A DNA stretch of 32,328 nt, from positions 1 to 32,328 of the forward strand of contig DIME01000049.1 in assembly GCA_002425405.1 (NCBI GenBank). The letters run 5' to 3'. A model generated the notes under the pieces. It was not told the origin of the DNA. It searched no databases and worked only from the letters and a program-made list of their open reading frames with translations. Source of the stretch: Candidatus Accumulibacter vicinus. Lineage in GTDB: Bacteria > Pseudomonadota > Gammaproteobacteria > Burkholderiales > Rhodocyclaceae. Numbering within the stretch: position 1 is the stretch's first letter; each line of letters starts with the position of its first letter. A program made the translations under genes and the position numbers. This document shows positions 30,986 to 32,328 of this stretch, one piece after another.

Positions 30986-31889
30986 TTGCCTCAGGCAGGC
31001 GCTCCGCGCCTGCCTCCTGTTCCTGACTGGTGGACCTCAGGGCAAAGCGGAACCCCAGGGCGATGAGGAACACGTCGCGGAGGTCGCGGTGCCTCACGCT
31101 GCGGTAAGCGGAGCGACGCCACCTGGCCTCGCCGTCCCACGAGCCGCCGCGCACGACGCGGGGGGCAGACCCCTCGGGGCCACGCGGATCCTCCTGGTCG
31201 TTGCCGTCGTAAGTCCGCATTCCGTCGGCACACCACTCCCAGACGTTGCCGTGCATCTCGTAGAGACCCCAGCCGTTCGGCGCAAACGACTTCACTGGCA
31301 TGGTCTTCTTCCGGTATTCGCCTTTCTCGCCTCCGGCATAGAGGGAGTTGCCATCATAGTTGGCCTGCTGCGTGCTGATCGTCGCGCCGAAACTGAACGG
31401 CGTCTCGCTCCCCGCCCGGCACGCGTACTCCCACTCGGCCTCGGTCGGCAATTCCGCAACCACACCCGGCAACCGCGCCCCGACACGCTGCAGGAAACCG
31501 TTGGTGTCACTCACGTCATCCCACGACACGTTCTCGACCGGGTTGCGCACGTCTTCCTGGAAACGGCCCGGATTTTCCCCGCCCATCACCGCCCTCCACA
31601 GCGCCTGTGTGCAGGCAGTGTCGGCAAGCCAGAACCCCTTGGTCAAGCGCACGCGATGACGCGGCCCTTCGTCGTCAAATCGTTGGACTTCGTCTGCCGG
31701 CGAGCCCATCATGAATTCGCCGGGCTCGATCCAGCGAAAACGCTGCACGACGCCAGCCAGGTCGACATCGATCCACAGCCCGTAGGCGTCGTCACCCCAG
31801 GCGATCGCGCCGGCGGGCGGCAGCTCTGGCGGCCGCCGCTCGTCTTCGGACGGAAAAGGCGTGCCGGCAGCGGGAGCGTCGCGCTTCAT
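30963..31889 (-). CDS. FGE-sulfatase-fold protein, DGR variable-protein candidate
   Basis: A 308-residue protein with the formylglycine-generating-enzyme (SUMF1) fold at about 52-285: RWIEPGEFMMGSPADE, VRLTKGFWLADTACTQALWR, NPVENVSWDDVSD, LPTEAEWEYACRAG, NGWGLYEMHGNVWEWCADG and VVRGGSW. True FGE has two catalytic cysteines just after RGGS; here the segment reads RGGSWDGEARWRRSAYRS with none, so sulfatase activation is unlikely. The 27 codons between GGSW and GFRFAL (252-278) contain no Asn or Lys and many NNC codons, and the gene ends in a 27-residue tail encoded by two GGA-loop hairpins. This matches the target proteins of diversity-generating retroelements, which often use this fold for ligand binding. 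ATG 31889 has no clear ribosome binding site; a stop lies 24 codons upstream. A paralogue starts upstream beyond the window edge. Confidence 0.85.
   Translation of the reverse strand: MKRDAPAAGTPFPSEDERRPPELPPAGAIAWGDDAYGLWIDVDLAGVVQRFRWIEPGEFMMGSPADEVQRFDDEGPRHRVRLTKGFWLADTACTQALWRAVMGGENPGRFQEDVRNPVENVSWDDVSDTNGFLQRVGARLPGVVAELPTEAEWEYACRAGSETPFSFGATISTQQANYDGNSLYAGGEKGEYRKKTMPVKSFAPNGWGLYEMHGNVWEWCADGMRTYDGNDQEDPRGPEGSAPRVVRGGSWDGEARWRRSAYRSVRHRDLRDVFLIALGFRFALRSTSQEQEAGAERLPEASRVTRDA
30994..31014 (-). other. 9-bp hairpin with GGA tri-loop, 32 nt after GFR
   Basis: Arms GGCAGGCGC (30994-31002) and GCGCCTGCC (31006-31014) around TCC on the plus strand. On the coding strand it lies 32 nt after the GFR codons and has the same stem length and loop as the hairpin at 32268-32288 in the paralogue. 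Confidence 0.9.
31056..31136 (-). other. Candidate variable region of the FGE-fold gene
   Basis: Codons 252-278, between GGSW and GFR. Codons such as GAC, GGC, TAC, AGC, CAC, TTC, CTC, ATC and GCC could all come from AAC-type template codons by adenine substitution, and no AAN codon remains. Invariant-looking RSA, R and GFR residues are interspersed, as in known DGR targets with this fold. Without a template repeat this is a suggestion only. Confidence 0.45.
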
Positions 31890-32188
31890 CGGGCAGCCGG
31901 ACGGTACGCGGAGTCGGCGACCCGGGGGGCTGTCGGCGCCGGCATCCGCCGTGGTCGCCTACCGGCGCCCCGGGCGCCTTGCGGTTCGCCGGCACGACAA
32001 ACCGTGCCGGCAGGACGTCGCGTCTGGTCCATGGTTTTCGGCAAGTCCATGCCGTTGGCTCCATCCCATGTGGCGTGTAGGTTGGGCTGAGCCTGCGAAG
32101 CCCAACAATCAGCGCATCCTTCTGTTCCCATCCTCCTCGCTCCGGGTTTGCAGTGTTGGGCTTCGCAAGCTCAGCCCAACCTACGGCA
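31890..32188. other. Intergenic region between the two FGE-fold genes
   Basis: About 300 nt with no gene I can support; short minus-strand frames here lack homology. It contains a near-perfect 31-bp inverted repeat (32077-32184) at its right side. No promoter is evident, so the downstream gene may depend on read-through from the upstream paralogue. Confidence 0.45.
32077..32184. repeat. Inverted repeat pair, 31-bp arms, 46-bp spacer
   Basis: The arm 32077-32107 and the arm 32154-32184 are inverted copies matching at 30 of 31 positions. Each arm starts or ends with GTAGGTTGGGCTGAG and is itself weakly palindromic (TTGGGCT and AGCCCAA). I recall units of this look as dispersed intergenic repeats in betaproteobacteria. 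The right arm ends 4 nt from the stop of the partial gene. Confidence 0.85.
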
Positions 32189-32328
32189 CTACACCAGCGG
32201 CGCGGTCGAGGACGACTCCGTCGTCCTCGACCGCCGGGTTGTCGGCTCCGCCGCCAACCCCTTCCCAGTCACCGGCTCCGCCGGTGACCGAACCTGCTCG
32301 CCTGGACCTAGGGCGAGCCGGAACCCGA
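32189..32328 (-). CDS. 3' end of a second FGE-fold paralogue, cut by the window edge
   Basis: Only the last 45 or so codons are inside the window. Read on the minus strand they begin GFRLALGPGEQVRSP, then AEPVTGKGLAAEPTTRR and end SSSTAPLV before TAG at 32189-32191. The opening GFRLAL matches GFRFAL at the end of the fold in the complete gene at 30963-31889, and the tail (42 residues) is likewise built from hairpin-coding DNA. The gene is therefore very probably a tandem paralogue whose body lies to the right. The call rests on a six-residue motif plus the shared hairpin layout, so it is not certain. It is in frame to the edge with no stop. Confidence 0.6.
   Translation of the reverse strand, partial: GFRLALGPGEQVRSPAEPVTGKGLAAEPTTRRSRTTESSSTAPLV
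32202..32234 (-). other. 15-bp hairpin with GGA tri-loop near the partial gene stop
   Basis: Arms 32202-32216 and 32220-32234 are perfectly complementary around TCC (plus strand). Located 10 nt upstream of the stop codon on the coding strand, comparable to the 13-bp hairpin at the stop of the downstream gene. Confidence 0.9.
32236..32260 (-). other. Hairpin with one mismatch and GGA tri-loop
   Basis: GGGTTG-T-CGGC (32236-32246), TCC, GCCG-C-CAACCC (32250-32260): ten pairs and one T/C mismatch, again with TCC on the plus strand, GGA on the coding strand. Confidence 0.85.
32268..32288 (-). other. 9-bp hairpin with GGA tri-loop, 29 nt after GFR
   Basis: Arms GTCACCGGC (32268-32276) and GCCGGTGAC (32280-32288) around TCC. 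It lies 29 nt after the GFR codons of the partial gene. Same stem length and loop as 30994-31014, with different stem bases. Confidence 0.9.

Noticed and set aside
32202..32288. Idea of a Csr/Rsm-type regulatory RNA, since several hairpins show GGA in the loop on the minus strand
   Set aside because: The loops are only 3 nt, the flanks do not match the ANGGA preference, and the hairpins lie in a coding frame with a paralogous layout in another gene.
1..32328. Search for tRNA, rRNA, CRISPR arrays and insertion sequences
   Set aside because: No cloverleaf signature, no regularly spaced direct repeats and no transposase-like product were recognised by eye.

Overview
The window reads as chromosomal DNA of a high-GC betaproteobacterium. 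The glyA-nrdR-ribD overlap operon, the rhodanese-grxC-secB-SH3 block and the envC-ctpA-moeB block facing it are gene orders typical of Rhodocyclales and Burkholderiales. Protein style suggests a Rhodocyclales member of the Accumulibacter/Propionivibrio/Dechloromonas kind, but this is inference from memory and was not searched. I see no rRNA, tRNA, CRISPR array, transposase or reverse transcriptase.

Layout. Positions 1-3300 (+): NADP isocitrate dehydrogenase with its own terminator, a family III CoA-transferase and a small thioredoxin-like protein. Positions 3358-4614 (-): two small exported proteins, one a glycine-zipper lipoprotein and one Gly/Tyr-rich. Positions 4782-7155 (-): a circularly permuted ATP-grasp gene followed by an alpha-E gene. 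Positions 7485-8774 (-): a citrate synthase homologue with altered oxaloacetate-site residues. Positions 9318-11888 (+): glnD, the PII uridylyltransferase. Positions 11946-18904 (+): a second amidoligase-type cluster made of transglutaminase-DUF2126, an ATP-grasp/alpha-E fusion and a second transglutaminase. Positions 19033-21877 (+): glyA-nrdR-ribD, each start overlapping the previous stop. Positions 21870-25899 (-): envC-like, ctpA, a conserved hypothetical and moeB. Positions 26130-28201 (+): an ArsR regulator with the cysteine layout of persulfide sensors, then rhodanese, glutaredoxin, secB and an SH3 protein. Positions 28350-30804 (-): a membrane glycosyltransferase and a GT2 glycosyltransferase. 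Positions 30963-32328 (-): a complete formylglycine-generating-enzyme-fold gene and the 3' end of a second one cut by the window edge.

The most interesting part is the right edge. Both FGE-fold genes end in a GFR(F/L)AL motif. About 30 nt downstream of GFR each carries a perfect 9-bp hairpin whose tri-loop is GGA on the coding strand; the two stems have different sequences, so the structure is kept while the sequence is not. Three more GGA tri-loop hairpins follow in the tails. Upstream of GFR the complete gene has a stretch without Asn or Lys codons in which many codons end in C, and it lacks the catalytic cysteines of true FGE. Together this resembles the variable-protein end of a diversity-generating retroelement (DGR). 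No reverse transcriptase, template repeat or accessory gene is in the window, so this stays a hypothesis.

Second, the two ATP-grasp/alpha-E loci bracket the unusual citrate synthase homologue and glnD. They belong to families proposed to make or modify peptides through amide bonds, and the substrate is unknown. Third, an intrinsic-terminator-like hairpin ends one base before the start codon of the ATP-grasp/alpha-E fusion gene, and could set how much of that operon is expressed.
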